NCBI GenBank assembly: GCA_019722365.1 | Contig: JADFUC010002408.1 | Coordinates: forward strand, 124,001-188,000 | Direction of reading: 5' to 3' | Length of the DNA stretch: 64,000 bases | Source: Lithospermum erythrorhizon | Lineage: Eukaryota > Streptophyta > Magnoliopsida > Boraginales > Boraginaceae | Part shown: one piece after another, positions 1 through 12,670 of the stretch | Position numbering within the stretch: position 1 is the first letter of the stretch | Layout of the letters: the number at the start of each line of letters is the position of its first letter | Translations under genes and position numbers: made by a program | The notes under the pieces: model-generated | What the model was told of the DNA's origin: nothing | Database searches by the model: none | What the model saw: only the letters and a program-made list of their open reading frames with translations

Positions 1-1097
1 AATATTAATGAGTTGTTTATTTAAATTTTGTTTAAAGAGCATGGTTCGTTAGTTAACAAGTTAGGTCATTAATTTGTGAGCTCTATATATATGAGAGTTT
101 CATGAAGGTTTTATTAACCAACAAAAACACAAAACCCTAGCCTCCTTTCATGAGAAAATTGACCTTCTCTGGCTCACTTTTCCATGGAAGAGCTTGAATG
201 AATCCCGTGGAACAAATCAAGGGAATTTTGATTTGTTCTCTTAAATCCAATTGATATCGGTTACAGCAGCGGCTCAGGTAGCCAGGATTGGGCCACTCAC
301 GGTGTGTAGATGGCTAGAGAGAAGCTCTAGGTGGAAATCTTTCATGGATTTAGATTGTTCTTCTAGACTTCGGGAAGGAATTGTTGTTGAGACTTCAAGC
401 TGGCTGCACTCTAACTGTTTATGTTATTCATATGTTGTAGATATGAAATATATAATTAAAGTGATTCTGTTTATGTGCATATTTGATTATTTTATTCAAG
501 TTATGCATATAAAATTTCATCACAAAGTAGAACTCGACTATACTTACTGGGACCAAATTAACAATTAACTTAAAAGACACCTAAATATGAAAGTCCTAGG
601 AACTTCCATTTTTCTATAAGGCTTCGTTTGGTTAGCATATATAGAAACGAACTTTTTAGAACTTCAATGGATTTAATTCCATTAAAACATACTTCATCTG
701 TTCCTAAAAGATTGACATATTTTGATTTTAATGAGTTGTGATTTTTTTTCAATTTTGAACTTAAATAACTTTTAATGTATTATATTTTTTTTTTGGAAAA
801 CATATATCAATATGTAGTGTTTTCAACATACTTTAATATTAAACATTAATTTTGATTTAAAATAAATATTTTGGATATCAATCGAATGCGTAAAATTTTG
901 TTATCTTTTGTGTAAAAAGGCAAATGTAACTTTTGGATTTAAGGTTGGAACAAATTGATAAGTTGATTTTTTATATTTTTATACTATTCGGCCCACCAAA
1001 ATTTGAAAAATTGATGAAAGTTAAAAATTTATTCTACAGGTACATATTTTTTATTTGATCCTCTTTAAAATTATGTTCTAGTTCGTCCACACGATAT
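1..1097. other. AT-rich flank, no firm gene
   Basis: No recognised gene. An open frame at 251-568 starts ATT rather than ATG and resembles no family I know. The stretch at 90-250, with a TATA-like run near 84 followed by a leader-like segment, could be an old solo LTR or gene 5' end, but I see no second copy or terminal motif to support that. Confidence 0.3.
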
Positions 1098-1554
1098 TGC
1101 AAGACAATTTATTTTATTTAAAACTCTTCCCTCATTATTATAGTTATTAGTAGGATATTTAAATTTCATAAAGTACAAATTCATTACATATGTTACAAGA
1201 ATTTTAAATCTTTTTACATTATTAGCTTTGATGGATAGTTAATATGAATTATGATGAAGAGTTTGAAAGGTCCTCCTACACCTATAAATAGCATCTATTC
1301 TCAAAATACAATAGTATGCATAACAAAACAATATATTAAACACATAACTAAAGAGGTTTATAGGCAAAGAGGGAGAAACACTTCTTTCTCAATTGAAGGA
1401 GCTTTGGTGATTTCAATCTTTCCGGCGATAATCTACCAACGTTCTAATGGCTGGAGGTATGTCATCAATCCAATTATGTATTAGTTAACATATATGTGAT
1501 AATCATGTAATTCAAGATTTTGGGATTATGTTGTGTTTAAATAATCATCTAACA
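1098..1554 (+). repeat. Copia left LTR
   Basis: Starts TG and ends CA (…TAACA) just before a primer-binding site. A CCTATAAATA promoter box lies at 1281-1290. It is matched along its length by 5451-5902, with long identical runs interrupted by short differing blocks. Length is about 457 bases. Confidence 0.75.
1281..1290 (+). promoter_or_regulatory. TATA box of the left Copia LTR
   Basis: CCTATAAATA precedes a transcribed-leader-like stretch and is conserved in the right LTR near 5637-5646. This is the expected U3/R promoter. Activity is inferred. Confidence 0.6.
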
Positions 1555-1556
1555 TG

Positions 1557-1569
1557 TGGTATCAGAGTC
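1557..1569 (+). other. Primer-binding site (initiator-Met tRNA type)
   Basis: TGGTATCAGAGTC follows the LTR by two bases. It matches the plant retroelement consensus complementary to the 3' end of initiator tRNA-Met, except near its end. The copy at 5905 after the right LTR is more diverged (TGGTATCCGAAC). Confidence 0.75.
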
Positions 1570-2214
1570 TAGGATTGTGAATGCATGATTATCTATATGA
1601 ATATGTCATACAAATAACTTTATCATGGTTTAGTCTTACGAAGTTATTATTAAAGTTCTTATATGATTAGAGTGTAAAGATCCTAAAGTGATAAAATTAT
1701 GCTTATAATTGGTATTTATATGTAAATATATAAGGATTATTATATTTGTGTAACATATAATCATTCTTATATATATTCTACTGCTAATCGACATTAAAGT
1801 TAGTAGTATTGGCATATATATGGACTTTGCTAAATGATCAGAATCACTATTAGCATAAAGTGTGCGGCTAAATGCATCTGTTGCAATTAATTAATCTCAT
1901 GCCCATTAGTTAATACTAGAATATAAGGATGACTTCTAATCGGACTTATGCGATGATTTATACTACTATGTACTGATCTTATATGAATGTTTGTATGTTG
2001 AACTGCATGTGCTTAGCCTTTCTATTACAGAGAATTGCCAAGTGATATATTATTGCTTCCGCGTACTTATCAAAATGATAATAATATTTGATCATGAATA
2101 TTTTAATGTTATTGTAATATATGATATAAAAATATATATCTGTTAGAAAAATTATTTGATAAAGTAATGTAAATTATTTATATTGTTCAAACTTTTTGTC
2201 CACAAACAAATAAA

Positions 2215-5070
2215 ATACTTATTGTTTAAGTTCTTATATTGGTTCACGGAATTTTAATTGATGGACTTTATAAAATTCATCTCAAACCTCAAGATCTTGA
2301 ACCATTGTCACCTTGGATAACAATGAAACAAAGAAGTCATCATAAAGACTTCATTACTTACCAATGGCACTTAAAAAACTAGGTCATATATCTGAGTGAA
2401 AGAATCAAGCGATTAGTAAAGGATGGTGTCCTCGGACATTGATTTTACTAAAAGGTACATCATGTGTTGATTGTATTAAAAAGAAAAAACTACAAAAATA
2501 GAAAGAAAGAGTACCAAAGTACTGACTTCTTGAAATAATACATACGGATATTTGTGGACACTGACGTTCCAAGCTTTTTGGAGGCGAAAAATAATTCATC
2601 AACGCTCGATGATTATTCACGTTATTGCTATCTTTATCTGTGCGTGAAAATGTCAGCCCGATGAGTGTTGTACCAAATATTAAGATTTCTTGAAGTCGAA
2701 GCGATTAGAAGAAAAGTGAAAATCATTAGGTCGAGGCAGTGGTGAGAGTTTTATGAAAGGTATGATGAAGCAGGACAACATCTGGACCTTTTGTTCAAAC
2801 TCCTCGAAACTTCAGGATGGATTGCTCGATACCTTGGCGCACGGATGTCCATGGACTGAGCGGTATACTTTGAAGGCGTGTCGTACATATATGGAAATGG
2901 TTAGATCCATGATGAGTCATGCGAACTTACATGTATCCTTGTGGATGGATGCATTACGAACAATTTGTTTATATCTTAAATAGGGTTCCAAGTAAGGCCG
3001 TTCCTAAGACTCCTTTCGAGCTTTGGAAAGGATGGAAACCTAGTTTAAAACATCTTAATTTGGGATGTCGGTGAAGCTAGAATTTACAATCCACATGAAA
3101 GAAATTTAGTTTCAAGGCATCGTTAGTTCTTTTTATTGGTTATCTGACAAATCCAGGATAATATAGAGTTTATTGTCCCTAACCGTAGATACGAGAAATT
3201 GTTGAAACGGAAATGTCGGATACATGTGAAATGGTAAATCGGTGGGAGTACTAAACTACAAGAAGTGGTTGTCGGGGAAATAAGGGCACACATTCCTTTA
3301 CCACTTTATTCGAGAGAGAAAGCGGGAGGCTTCGCGTTGATGAACACATTCACGATGAGAAAATCTCATAAATGATCACCAGCGCCCATAATGAGATTAT
3401 CTCACGATTAGAATATTCTTGAAGCACCACAAGAACCCGGCATTAAGGCGATCTCAAAGAGAAAAAGCGATTTGCTATTCTTGATGATTGCTAACTTTAT
3501 CTAATAGAATCGAAGGGACTAAGGATCCGATTTCTTATTCCACCAACCGTGAATGATGTTAATTCCTAATAAATGGTTTGATGCTATGAAGGATGAATTA
3601 AAATCTATGAAAATAATAATCAAGTGTGGGAACTTCGTTCAATTGCCTCCGGGCAAAAGGCGATCCGTTGTAAATGGGTTTCAAAACCAAGCGACTAACG
3701 AAAAAGAACCGAGCGATATAAAGCGGAACTTCTGTTTTCAAAAAGATTTTCCTTCAGGAAAGAGGCATCGACTATTGTGAGACTTTCGCTCTGTTTCTAG
3801 GAAAGATTCTCGCTCATTATTATGGCATTAGTATCTCATTATGATCTCGAGGGATTGCATCAAATGGATGTAGAAACCACCTTTAAATGGAGACTTGGAA
3901 GAAGAAGTCTACGTCGCGTCAACTGAAAGGCCATGGCGAAGGGCAGGGGAAGACATAGTCTGGAAAACTTAATAAATCAATTTATGGGCTCAAACAAGCT
4001 TCCCGACAATGGTATCTAGAATATCATGAAATCATTACTGGTTTCGGTTTCAATGAAAATATAGTTGACCACGTATATACCTCGAGATTCGGTGGGAGGC
4101 AGTTCATATTTTTGATTTTGTATGTTGATGACATTTTATTGGCTAGTAGCGACCTCGGTTTATTACGTGAAACTAAGGATTATCTCTCAAAGAACTTTGA
4201 AATGAAAGATATGGGTGAGGCTTCCTATGTGATCGGGATAGAAATATTCCGTGATAGATACTTAGGACTCTGGATTATCTCGAAAGCATATATTAATTGC
4301 AAAGTCCTTGAGGTCGGCATGACTTAATTGTTCCTCCAGTCTGTTCCAGCTGCGTAAAGGGGAGAGACAGGCATTGCTTGGTAGTGTCCTGAGACTCTAT
4401 GGAAGGAGAAGAAATGGCAAAATATCCTTATCAACACCAGCACGGCAGAAATTTGATGTATTCTCAGTGCAAGGAGCGACATTATATGTTGTTGGTTTTT
4501 CTTGGGTAGATTTCAAAGAAACCGAGGGGATTGCGCCTTGGAAAGCATAAAGAAAGTATTGAGATACCTCGAGGGAACAAGAATTTTATGCTTTCCTTTA
4601 TCGAATCGAGTCGCCTTGGTGATTGGTTATTCGATTCGAGATCTTCTTTGAGACACTCGGGTTTGTACTCTTGGCTATGTATATCTCTTATGTGGAGGTG
4701 CAATATCCTGGAGAAGCCAAAAATCTGAGATGCTTTTCGGGTCCACTATGATGGCTGAGTATGTGGCTGTTGCAGGCTTGATGAGGAGCATTAGTGGGTA
4801 ATTTGTCTCGCGGTTTGGCGCTTTAAAGTTCATCTACGAGCCGTTAGCGTCTTTTGTGACAATGGAAAACTGAGCCTTCTTCTCGAAGCATGATAGGATA
4901 ACTAAGGGTTCAAAACACATGGACCTAAAATACCTATTACTGAAGCAAGATGTTAAACTGAAGAAAATTATTGTTGAATCAATAAGTACAAACTTACAAG
5001 TGGCTGATATTTTCACAAAAGGACTACCTCCAAAGACCTTTCAGGACATATTGAAAGTATGGGTCTTGTT
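2215..5070 (+). pseudogene. Decayed Copia pol (GAG-pre-integrase, integrase, RT, RNase H)
   Basis: Fragments in several plus frames follow the Copia order. A GAG-pre-integrase segment lies at 2240-2500 (DGLYKIHLKPQDLEP, LGHIS, CVDCIK). The integrase core lies at 2530-3060 (HTDICG, DDYSRYCYLYL, TYMEMVRSMMSHANL, PFELWKG). The RT runs from 3560 (WFDAMKDELKSM) to YVDDILLASSD at 4121-4155. The RNase H end is near 4919-5060 (HMDLKYLL, ISTNLQVADIFTKGLPPK). Frameshifts and stops separate all of these. No gag zinc knuckle or protease is seen, and the distance from the leader to the pre-integrase segment is too short to hold them. Confidence 0.85.
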
Positions 5071-5437
5071 GATAGTTCTTAATTATCATCTTCTTAGTTT
5101 ATCTTTGTACTCATATATAACAATTATTGAGCTCTTAATAAATTTTAACATCTGTCATTTCTTTTTTATATTATGTATACCCTATGTTTAATTGAATGAT
5201 ACTTGAAATAGTCTTTTCGAACGATAACGTGACCATTATGTTACTCTTATTTACTGATGCAGCTATCTGAGTTATCAACGTTGTAGTACATGGAAGTAAA
5301 CGCATGTTGCGTAACAACATGTGCAACGTCATGACTTTCATTGACAACCGTTAGTCAAGACACTTATAGTAATGATATAAATTTGCATATCTGGCCTTAT
5401 GTTTTAATATAAAAATTATAATAGATCCTTCTATTGA

Positions 5438-5450
5438 CCAAGTGGGAGAA
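5438..5450 (+). other. Copia polypurine tract
   Basis: CAAGTGGGAGAA immediately precedes the TG of the right LTR, the standard Copia plus-strand primer. Confidence 0.75.
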
Positions 5451-5902
5451 TGTAAGACTATTTTATTTTATTTAAAATTCTTCCTCATTATTATGGTCAT
5501 TAGTAGGATATTTAAATTTCATATTAAATTGCAAATTCATTACATATGTTACAAGAGTTACAAATCTTTACATTATTAGCTTTGATGGATAGTTAATATG
5601 AAGATTATGATGAAGAGTTTGAAAGGTCCTCCCTCTACCTATAAATAGCATCCTATTCTCCATCTAATTGTATGCATAACAAAATTAAACACATAACTAA
5701 AGAGGTTTATAGGCAAAGAGGGAGAAACACTTCTTTCTCAATTGAAGGAGCTTTGGTGATTTCAATCTTTCCGGCGATAATCTACCAACGTTCTAATGGC
5801 TGGAGGTATGTCATCGATCCAATTATGTATTAGTTAACATATATGTGATGTCGTATAATTGAATTTTTGGGATTATATTTGTGTTTAAATAATCATCTAA
5901 CA
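5451..5902 (+). repeat. Copia right LTR
   Basis: Starts TGTAAGAC after the polypurine tract and ends CA before a second PBS. About 452 bases, collinear with 1098-1554. Confidence 0.75.
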
Positions 5903-6580
5903 TGTGGTATCCGAACTTTAGGATTGTGAATGCATGATTATCTATATGAATATGTCATACAAATAACTTTATCATGGTTTTGATCTTCTGAAGTTATTAT
6001 TAAAGTTAACATATGATTGGGGAGTGCCAAAGATCACCAAGTGATAAAATTATGCTTATAATTGGTATTTATATGTAAATATATAAGGATTATTATATTT
6101 GTGTAACATATAATCATTCATATTAGTATATATATTCACCTACTGTTAATCGGCATTAAGTTAGTAGTATTGGCATATATATGGACTTTGCTAAATGATC
6201 AGAATCACTATTAGCATAAAGTGTGCATGGCTAAATGCATCTGTTACCCATTTAATTAATCTCTCATGCCCATTAGCTAATACTAGAATATAAGGATGAC
6301 TACTAATCGGACTTATGCGATGATTTATACTACTATGTACTGATCTTATATGAATGTTTGTATGTCGAACTGCATGTGCTTAGCCTTTCTATTACAAAGA
6401 ATTGCCAAGTGATATATTATTGCTTCCGCGTACTTATCAAAATGATAATAATATTTGATCATGAATATTTTAATGTTATTCTAATATATGATATAAAAAT
6501 ATATATTTGTTAGAAAATTATTTGATAAAGTAATGTAAATTATTTATATTGTTCAATTTTTTTTTTCCACAAACAAATAA
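5903..6580 (+). repeat. Second PBS and leader copy of the Copia element
   Basis: Closely matches 1555-2212, including the TGGTAT PBS start and the run ending in CCACAAACAAATAA. After about 6580 the two copies diverge. An ordinary LTR retrotransposon has no such segment after its 3' LTR. Confidence 0.75.
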
Positions 6581-6709
6581 TATTTCATATGATTGAACAA
6601 TACTTAAGAAATTTATTCAATTAATATATCAACTATAATTTTGGAACTATGGTATCAAACAACATCATGTAGATAGTTTTAGGTGACTACCCACAGGAGT
6701 ACACTTTAA

Positions 6710-6740
6710 CACTACTAAGAAATACGAGAAAGAGGCGGCT
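6710..6740 (+). repeat. CACTA left terminal inverted repeat
   Basis: CACTACTA followed by a tract that pairs imperfectly with the right end. It is preceded by target duplication TAA at 6707-6709. Confidence 0.85.
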
Positions 6741-8060
6741 CGATCCGGGTCCTCAAAGGCAAATGCATTTGTCAATTGGAGACGGGGATGGGCTCGAGAG
6801 AACCCGGCGGCTTTTATCTTCTACAAATCGCTACCCAAACTCGCGTTAGACTCAAAACTAAGCCATATTTTCGGGCTTAGAGCCGACTCGACCCGTCTGA
6901 AGCTTGCCCATTGCAACCCGTCTACGTACTTGGCCCGAATCCGGCCTCTCAGTGACATGACCCGTCTCGCGCGGCCGTCTCGAGCCGTCTCCATAAACCC
7001 CGGCGCAAATCGTCTCCGTTTAACCGGCGACTGACTTCACGTATAACCGACTACTTTGGCCAGAGCTCGAGCACCGATATGTAAAATATAGAGTCCCGGC
7101 CGTGTCATATACCCGGCGAAATCCGACTCCACGTAGCGAACAAATGCCATTTCCCGACTCAAACCCGACTCCGTATATACCGACTTCACGACCGACTCGT
7201 TCGAACCGTCGCGAGAAAATCAAACTCACGAATCTCGGGCCGTGCAAAATCGGCCGGCATTTGCGAATTTTTATTTTATTCTTTATAGTCGTCTCCATTC
7301 AACGAGGCTGCAGCGCCCACAAAGCCCATCGAATATTAAAAACAAATATCAAAAGATTCAATTAAATCAAACTTATACAAACAAATATAAAAACGCCAAA
7401 AGATTCAAACATAAAAATATAACAATTTCATATAACAAATACATATTAAACATCGTATTCGTATATAAACATCAAGCATTAATTCATATAAACATCAACA
7501 CGTATTAATTCATAAACATCAAACATTAATTTATATAAACCATCAAACATTGACCTAAAATCAAAATAAAAAACCAAATTACCTATTTGAACTTGAATAT
7601 AGTATTTCCACAACAAAGTAACAAATATAAATTACAAATATATTAACAAATATAAATTACATCTGAGAAATAAAAAAAAATTGATTCAGTATTAATACGT
7701 TACCTCTTTAAAGTGACCTACACAATAAAATCAAATTTAATGTTAGTAGACAATAAAATTATGGAAATGAAATTAATAACATAAAAAAAGATGATATTAT
7801 GTGGTGGGTTTGGGAAAAAAATGGTTGGAATGATGATAATGTGAGATATATATAGGGAATGAGATGCAGATCTTGTCTCCATCGTCTTCGTCCGTCTCAA
7901 TTTGAAAGTTGCTTTTTGAATTTTCCTCGATTTTGTAGGAGGCGGGGAAATGCGGAAGTTGAAAACCCCGTCTCCATCCGTCTCCGTGCGGAAAAGTGTG
8001 CGGAACATTTATTCCGAGCCCCGTCTTTATCACATCTCTATCCGACTCACATAGCTGAAG
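6720..8060. repeat. Left subterminal CCGTCTC-motif region
   Basis: Many dispersed CCGTCTC, GACTCG and GAGACGG motifs at 6720-7320 and 7870-8030, separated by an AT-rich segment at 7330-7860. Such arrays are the transposase-binding regions of CACTA elements. Open frames here overlap on both strands and look like chance. Confidence 0.55.
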
Positions 8061-8289
8061 CTGAGAAAAAAAGATACGGTTTGCAAACCCACAAACTCCA
8101 CCCAATAAGCTAAACACAAATGTGAAGAAGCAATAAATACATATCGCAGTTTTGAACCTGATACCAGCATTAAATAAAAATACACCACTACGCTCATTGT
8201 GCATTTCAATATGAAGTTTAATACAAAGTTGCAAATTACTATATAGAAAAACACAGCAACTTAAAATATTTGACTACTAATAAATGCGT

Positions 8290-11200
8290 CCCAGGAGTAA
8301 ATGCTTCCTCATCATCGTCATGAGCAGCGTTAGGGATAGTACGACTCGTAATCGAACCATCTCCATAATGGGATACCACATGCGTGGTCCCTCTTCAGCA
8401 ATGACAAAAGCGCCGGTTCAACAACGGTAACGCGTCATTGATTAGGTCGGCTAGAACTTGAGAGGAGGTTGTTGTTCTTCTTGGAAGATATCTTCGGTAT
8501 CAGCGGAGACATCCGCATTTTGCATAGTCTAATCGACTGGAAACTTCTACCAGCGTTCGATTTCATTAGACTACCATCTATGATCTCCCTTTGCGTGATA
8601 CATAACGGAGGAGATAGTATACTTGTTATTACTGGGATGCTAGGATAAGCGAATTCGTCTTTTAGAACTGTTTTGTCTGTTTGATTTGAACCGTTCCGTT
8701 CTTCAGGATAAAGCATGGTGGCAATATTCGAGCCAAAAACATTTGAAAGGACGACGATTCTTCGTAACTCAAGCAAATGCGACAACTCGAATATCCTCAA
8801 GACACCGTTGTAGTCGACATGATCATCGTCTTGGTAAGCGTGAACCACTTGACCTGAAACACCCCATTTATTGTAAGTGCTTTTATTACCATCATACGCG
8901 ATATCAAAAATAGTACCGTTGGCGTAGTACCGCTTTATACCTTTTGATTTACAGTGCGGGACCTAATAAGAAAAGTTCTCGGTGTCCGTGTGTGTCCGTA
9001 TTATTCGTACATACTTTTTGAATCCATTGGCGAAATTATTGTGCGTCGCGATTTTACTGCAACAAATGCATTGCATCGAGTTCAGCTCGTCGAGCTTAAT
9101 CATGGTAGGTCTAAAACAAAAGGTTTTACGTTTAGTTAAGTATTATATCCGCGTAAGATTTGATTAGTGAAATGCTAAAAATACATTTCTTGAAGAGTTT
9201 CATGTCTTGCAGCCGCGGGAATATACACATAATGATGTTGTATGATTCTTCCGTCAATATCTATCTTGGCTAAGCGTGCCGTCACGGGTAGCGAGCAATG
9301 GAAAGCGGGATTTGGGTCATCCATCCGTTGCAGGTGCGTCGTGCCTCGCTGGTCGATTTAAGTTGGTTTGATCCTTCCTCGTACATTGAACAAAAGTTTG
9401 AAACCTCTTTGACCAAATATGCACCAAGCATATTGACCATGACCACGATGCCTTTTTGCACTGCAATTCTTGATCCCTAAATATACGCAAACATTTGTAA
9501 GGTTATTTAGATGAGTAAATATTTGGTATAGTATGAAAATACAATAAAGTAAAAAACTCACGACTCGAAGGGTACATCCATCTATATTGCCACAGGACCT
9601 CATGTAAAAGCCATATGGCAAATGTATCGGTAAGGTGTTCATTACATCAAAAAAGGAAGGTGGGAAGATTTTTCCATCTTACAAATTATCTCAACAATAA
9701 TACGCCCAAAAGGTACTCCACCGTTTCCACGTTTAGAGTTGTTCAGCGATAAATCGAGAAAGAAATAACACCACTCGTGATTGTTTCCCGTATGGGGCCA
9801 GGCGGAGATGGCCCAGTCTTCTGAGGAAATAACCGTTGGACAATAATGAACATCGTGACTTTTAGTCAGCCCCGAAATTCCACATTCTTTAGCATCTTTG
9901 CAATGTTTGGAAGCGTATCCATCGGGTAATTGTAGGCGGGACAACCATTTCCTCAAAATCTTTACGTGCCTTGAAGGGGTTCAAAGTATAAGTCGTTTTT
10001 TGGTTTATGTTTCCTCCCATATTTCCCACATGTCTGACTACGGTCTCGAACAATGAATCTCGATATCGGCTTTCGACGTTCATTATCTTTCGTCTTCCGG
10101 GAACATCCATTCACGGTATGCAGCATGATTTTTGCCTTTGTTCTTCTCCGTGTGCATGAAGTCGATGTTGTGTCTGAGTTTTTGTGCCGACCAATAACTC
10201 AACTCCCAGAATATGCTTTTCTTACACGGTTATGATGAGCATTATGCAGCGATCATGGTGGGAATATTGACACCATGAACACATGGATCAGCAGCACATG
10301 CGCCTGCAAATATATCGGCTCCATCAAGTGGTTTCTACGGTGCACGTGTGGATAAGAAAGTGCGACCCTTCACAAAATGCATTTTTTTGCATTCTAAAGG
10401 ATTTAACACCGGCGAGAATGGGCCGGTGGCAATCGGAGGCTCGGCGTGTTTTCGGCCTGGCAGTCGAGAAATGCTCGGTATTTTTCCATACAATACGGGC
10501 AAGCTAACCTCCGTGTGCTCAACGAGATAACATTCCATATGCGGGGAGAGGAAAATCGCTAATCGTCCACATCAAAGCAACCCTCGTATTTGAAGTACAT
10601 TCCAAGTTGATGCATCGGGTCTGATACCCGTATTCGCGACTCCTTGACTTCGTCAATCAGTCGGGAGGAAAACATCAATACTCTCACGGGATTTTAGGCC
10701 ACAGTATAATTAGCGATAGAACATATATAGTTTCGCCATGCACAATCTGGTGGTAATTATATACCGCAGTTATCGTGCCAGCAGAAGAATGACGCTTGAA
10801 ACTTGTCAAGCGGACTAAAACCATCGGAAACCTTGACCGATCACGAGGAACATTTTCTGTTTCTGTGAAAATCTTTGGATAGGTGCATCAAGGTGCTTCC
10901 ACAGCGGCGCCATCCTGGAGTGAGTCATCCATCCGGGCTCTGTTTGTGTTCGACGGTGCCATGTCATATCCTGAGCTGTTTTCCTCGACATATATAATCG
11001 TTGAAGACGCGGACCTAGTGGTAAGTATACGGCGCCTTTTCGCGCTTGATAAACTACGTTGTCCGTCGTGCAGGCTTATTTTCATCTACTTTCCCCACAA
11101 GCATGTACGAGGTCAACATTTGATTTCTTTGTAAAACAACATGCAATTATTGACACAACCATGTAATTTTACATTTGAAAACGAGAGGACTTCAACCAAT

Positions 11201-11870
11201 CTTTTTGCCTCGTAAAAATCATCGATATGTTCTCCCGTTATTCGTCTGGCGACGATTATGAAACCCACCGTTGGAAACATTCCTGCGACATTTGCGATTC
11301 AGACTTCAGGCTAACCAGTTGCGTAGTAATGGACAACTTCGTAAATTCGGTGCAACCATCCCATGCTTATTTGGTTTCACCGGCCTTGACGGAAATAAAT
11401 GGTAATAACCTTCCACCATTTTGGTTGTTCTCGAACCGGTGGTAGAGCATCCCCCAAGCCAACGTCGTCTCACCCGATGCGTAAGTTCAAACCATCTTCG
11501 GCCCTTATGCATATGCGATTATCGAAACCCGACATAACTTGATGCGTTACGTAACCGCCATGCATGCTTGGCGATTACCATTAGAATAAATACGTAGGAC
11601 AAAATTCTCGCCGCTGATAGACCCATGTGGAATATCCTCCAACAAAGCGAATTCTTAATCAAATGTAACTCAAGCTTACTTTCTTCCAACACATTTCTAT
11701 TTTGACACCTCCGACACGGACATCTTATCCAGAAACGATATCATTGGCCAAGAATGATTTTAGCAGCGTCCGTAAATTCCGATACCGCAGCTCATATATT
11801 AAATCGTCGACCTTTATTATCTACCCGATAGCGATTAATATGTCAAAACGATCTTGAGCCATTGTAACTA
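8290..11870 (-). pseudogene. CACTA transposase TNPD (Transposase_21, DUF4218, DUF4216), decayed
   Basis: This would cut at the element ends. Read from 11870 downward, a transposase-associated segment is at about 11870-11560 (EFTDAAK, IRCPCRRCQNRNVLEESKLELHL). Transposase_21 is at about 10880-10150 (SDGFSPLDKF, LSTRRLACPYCMEK, LRHNIDFMHTEKN). DUF4218 is at about 10000-9560 (KWLSRLQLPDGYASKHC, GLTKSHDVHY, NTLPIHLPY, NIDGCTL). DUF4216 is at about 8880-8430 (VDYNGVLRIFELSHL and, in another frame, RRIVVFKCFWFEY). Each match changes frame several times, so no intact product is predicted. The family normally has introns, so some breaks could be unrecognised splice sites, but stops within domains argue for decay or sequence error. 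Confidence 0.8.
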
Positions 11871-12119
11871 AATGTATTGAAATTAAATTGGTTTACTAAA
11901 TATTGAAACAATTAATTGGAATGGCTATTACCTTAACCACTAGAAAACTTAGGTTATAATTAGTGATTCATAGAATATCGTAACAATTGTGAATTATCTT
12001 CAATTTCGAACGTGCGTAATAATGGTGTTTGATTGGGTGGTTTTGGTGGAGGTGCGTTTTTAGGAATTTGTGGGTGTTTTTGATTGTGTTTTGTGTGTAT
12101 AAGTGTTTCGATACGATTG

Positions 12120-12670
12120 CATTTTTTAAAGTTATTGCGAAACGACTCTTGATGCGGAGGCGGGATGCGATCGGGTATTTAAATAATGGTCAAATAGTAT
12201 AACACTACAAAAGGAGACGGGATGGAGACAGGTTTTTCACAACACAAATGGAGACGGGATGGAGACGGGTTTTTAAATATAATTCAAATAGTATACTAAT
12301 AAAAATGGAGACGGGATGGAGACGGGTATTTAAAGAATATTCAAATATTATGACACTACAAAAGGAGACGGGATAGGCGGGGTTTTCATAATACAAATAG
12401 GGCGGGATAGACGGTTTTTGAATAATACAAAGAGGAAAGGATGAAGAGCGGGTATTTAAAAATATTTCAAATATGGTATAACAATAATAAAGGAGGCGGG
12501 ATGGAGGCAGGAGGCCGTCCCCGAAATCCGTCTCTTAAAGTGGAGCGGTTGGGAGGCAGTGACAGGGGTAGAGATGGTGTATCGGACGTATCGTGAATGG
12601 AGGCAGGATGGAAACAGTTAAAATTGGAAGGGGAAAGAGAGGCAGGTCCGTGCCAGTCCCGTCTCCATTT
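12120..12670 (+). repeat. Central GGAGACGGGATGG repeat array
   Basis: At least five imperfect units of GGAGACGGGATGGAGACGGG spaced by AT-rich sequence of the type TTTAAATAATATTCAAATAGTAT. Two units are preceded by CACTACAAAAGGAGACGGG-like starts (12203 and 12354), which resemble the element's own termini. This lies between the two coding blocks, where subterminal repeats are not expected. Confidence 0.7.

Larger units (their letters stand above)
1098..6580 (+). mobile_element. Copia LTR retrotransposon, tandem dimer-like remnant
   Basis: Order seen: LTR (1098-1554), tRNA-Met-type PBS and leader, decayed pol, polypurine tract, second LTR (5451-5902), then a second copy of PBS plus leader running to about 6580. 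Similarity between the halves covers LTR plus about 650 bases of leader (1098-2212 against 5451-6580). A single element would end at the right LTR, so the extra PBS and leader suggest two elements sharing an LTR, as produced by unequal recombination, with the second truncated. Gag and protease are absent and pol is broken, so the element is not autonomous. The Copia order integrase, RT, RNase H is visible. Confidence 0.8.

Noticed and set aside
1098..2212. Reading the whole 1.1-kb duplicated segment as one long LTR
   Set aside because: A promoter box, a CA end followed by a Met-type PBS at 1557, and a canonical polypurine tract before 5451 place the LTR end near 1554.
7797..8234. 145-codon minus-strand frame in the CACTA left arm
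   Set aside because: It overlaps other frames on both strands in a motif-repeat region and ends in low-complexity sequence; no transposase motif.
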